Assembly: GCA_905192935.1 (NCBI GenBank)
Contig: CAJJMX010000108.1
Span: 1 to 6,003, forward strand
DNA from: an uncultured Mailhella sp.
GTDB lineage: Bacteria > Desulfobacterota > Desulfovibrionia > Desulfovibrionales > Desulfovibrionaceae
Reading direction: 5' to 3'
Length of the DNA stretch: 6,003 nucleotides
The position numbers and the translations under genes were made by a program. The notes under the pieces are model-generated. The model searched no databases. It had not been told where the DNA came from and saw only the letters and a list, made by a program, of their open reading frames with translations. Every line of letters starts with the position of its first letter. Within the stretch, counting starts at the first letter, position 1. This document shows, one piece after another, positions 5,840 through 6,003 of the stretch.

Positions 5840-6003
5840 TCAGACTTCCCGACGGCTGAGGCCGGAGTCCTTTTCCCTGACGTGCATGACATGCACGGCG
5901 CATCCCAGTCACGGGTCGAAGGCGCGGATGAGACGCCCGGCGTTGACCGGACTGTCCTCCTGCGGCACGGGCAGGCCCACGAGGGCCTCCTCCACGGGCC
6001 CGC
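5840..6003 (-). CDS. hysA: [NiFeSe] hydrogenase large subunit, C-terminal fragment with selenocysteine
   Basis: The minus-strand gene enters from the right edge and ends with TGA at 5840-5842; 53 residues are visible. It starts GPVEEALVGLPVP, continues SPVNAGRLIRAFDP and then U-LGCAVH, the C-terminal signature of group 1 uptake hydrogenases (DPCxxCxxH). The first cysteine is replaced by an in-frame TGA (5909-5911). That is the selenocysteine position of Desulfovibrio [NiFeSe] hydrogenases, which oxidise or produce H2 in the periplasm. The Sec and the following Cys (codon 5900-5902) would be two of the nickel ligands. The family is processed by a specific endopeptidase after the His (codon 5891-5893), which would remove the last 16 residues, VMHVREKDSGLSRREV. 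The small subunit gene hysB is expected further right, outside the window. A nonsense mutation is unlikely because the downstream motif is intact and a SECIS-like hairpin is present. Confidence 0.92.
5878..5911 (-). promoter_or_regulatory. Bacterial SECIS element in hysA
   Basis: In the mRNA sense, GUGCA and UGCAC (5896-5892 and 5886-5882) form a perfect stem around UGUCA; one more U-A pair would tighten the loop to GUC. The stem starts 12 nt after the UGA, close to the 11 nt in E. coli fdhF, and like fdhF the loop contains GU. UGAC (5911-5908) can also pair with GUCA (5881-5878), closing the structure at the UGA. The hairpin recruits SelB with selenocysteyl-tRNA. The bulged U of fdhF is not evident. 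Confidence 0.8.
5909..5911 (-). other. In-frame UGA read as selenocysteine
   Basis: The codon falls exactly where the first cysteine of the DPCxxC nickel-binding motif is expected (FDP-U-LGC). The reading frame stays open and conserved for 22 codons beyond it. Decoding needs SelB, tRNA-Sec and a SECIS element just downstream, and a matching hairpin is present at 5882-5896. Confidence 0.9.

Noticed and set aside
5909..5911. The UGA in hysA as a nonsense mutation or sequencing error for TGC
   Set aside because: It lies exactly at the known Sec position, the downstream reading frame is conserved and a correctly placed SECIS-like hairpin is present. This alternative is not fully excluded because the rest of the gene is outside the window.
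5622..5912. A 96-codon minus-strand ORF overlapping hysA
   Set aside because: It is out of frame with the hydrogenase motif, runs across the bidirectional terminator and has no recognisable content. The real coding frame here is the one read through the UGA.

Overview
This 6.0 kb, GC-rich window looks like chromosomal DNA of a sulfate-reducing deltaproteobacterium, most likely a member of the Desulfovibrionaceae. The main support is the 3' end of a selenocysteine-type [NiFeSe] hydrogenase large subunit at the right edge, a gene typical of Desulfovibrio-like anaerobes. The compact TilS and the gene style elsewhere fit this placement. The genus is an inference; no rRNA or other phylogenetic marker is present.

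Left part (1-746, + strand): the 3' end of queC overlaps a complete queF by 8 nt, and the pair ends at a strong intrinsic terminator. QueC makes preQ0 and QueF reduces it to preQ1, so these are consecutive steps of queuosine (tRNA wobble base) synthesis. Next, a perfect -35 box and a reasonable -10 lead into tilS (882-1907), which modifies another tRNA anticodon wobble base. The left third is therefore a tRNA-modification block.

Middle (1908-4134, + strand): a 315 nt gene-free stretch holds an AT-rich island, an intrinsic terminator, a probable promoter and a leader hairpin. It is followed by a small FmdB-type zinc-ribbon gene (2223-2501) and a complete periplasmic Do/DegP (HtrA) serine protease (2603-4018) with signal peptide, catalytic triad and two PDZ domains. 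Two tandem hairpins follow, the second a very strong terminator.

Right part (4135-6003): a roughly 270 nt GC-rich leader with competing hairpins precedes a Bcr/CflA-type MFS exporter (4408-5625). A bidirectional terminator separates it from a convergent minus-strand gene entering from the right edge. That gene is the C-terminus of a [NiFeSe] hydrogenase large subunit (hysA). Its nickel-site residue is encoded by an in-frame UGA at complement(5909..5911), and a bacterial SECIS-like hairpin lies 12 nt downstream of the UGA. A conventional gene caller would stop at the UGA and lose the last 22 residues, including the second nickel-site cysteine and the maturation cleavage site. This is the most interesting feature of the window. 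It is a recognised enzyme class, not a new system, and I saw no evidence of a mobile element, CRISPR array, tRNA or rRNA.
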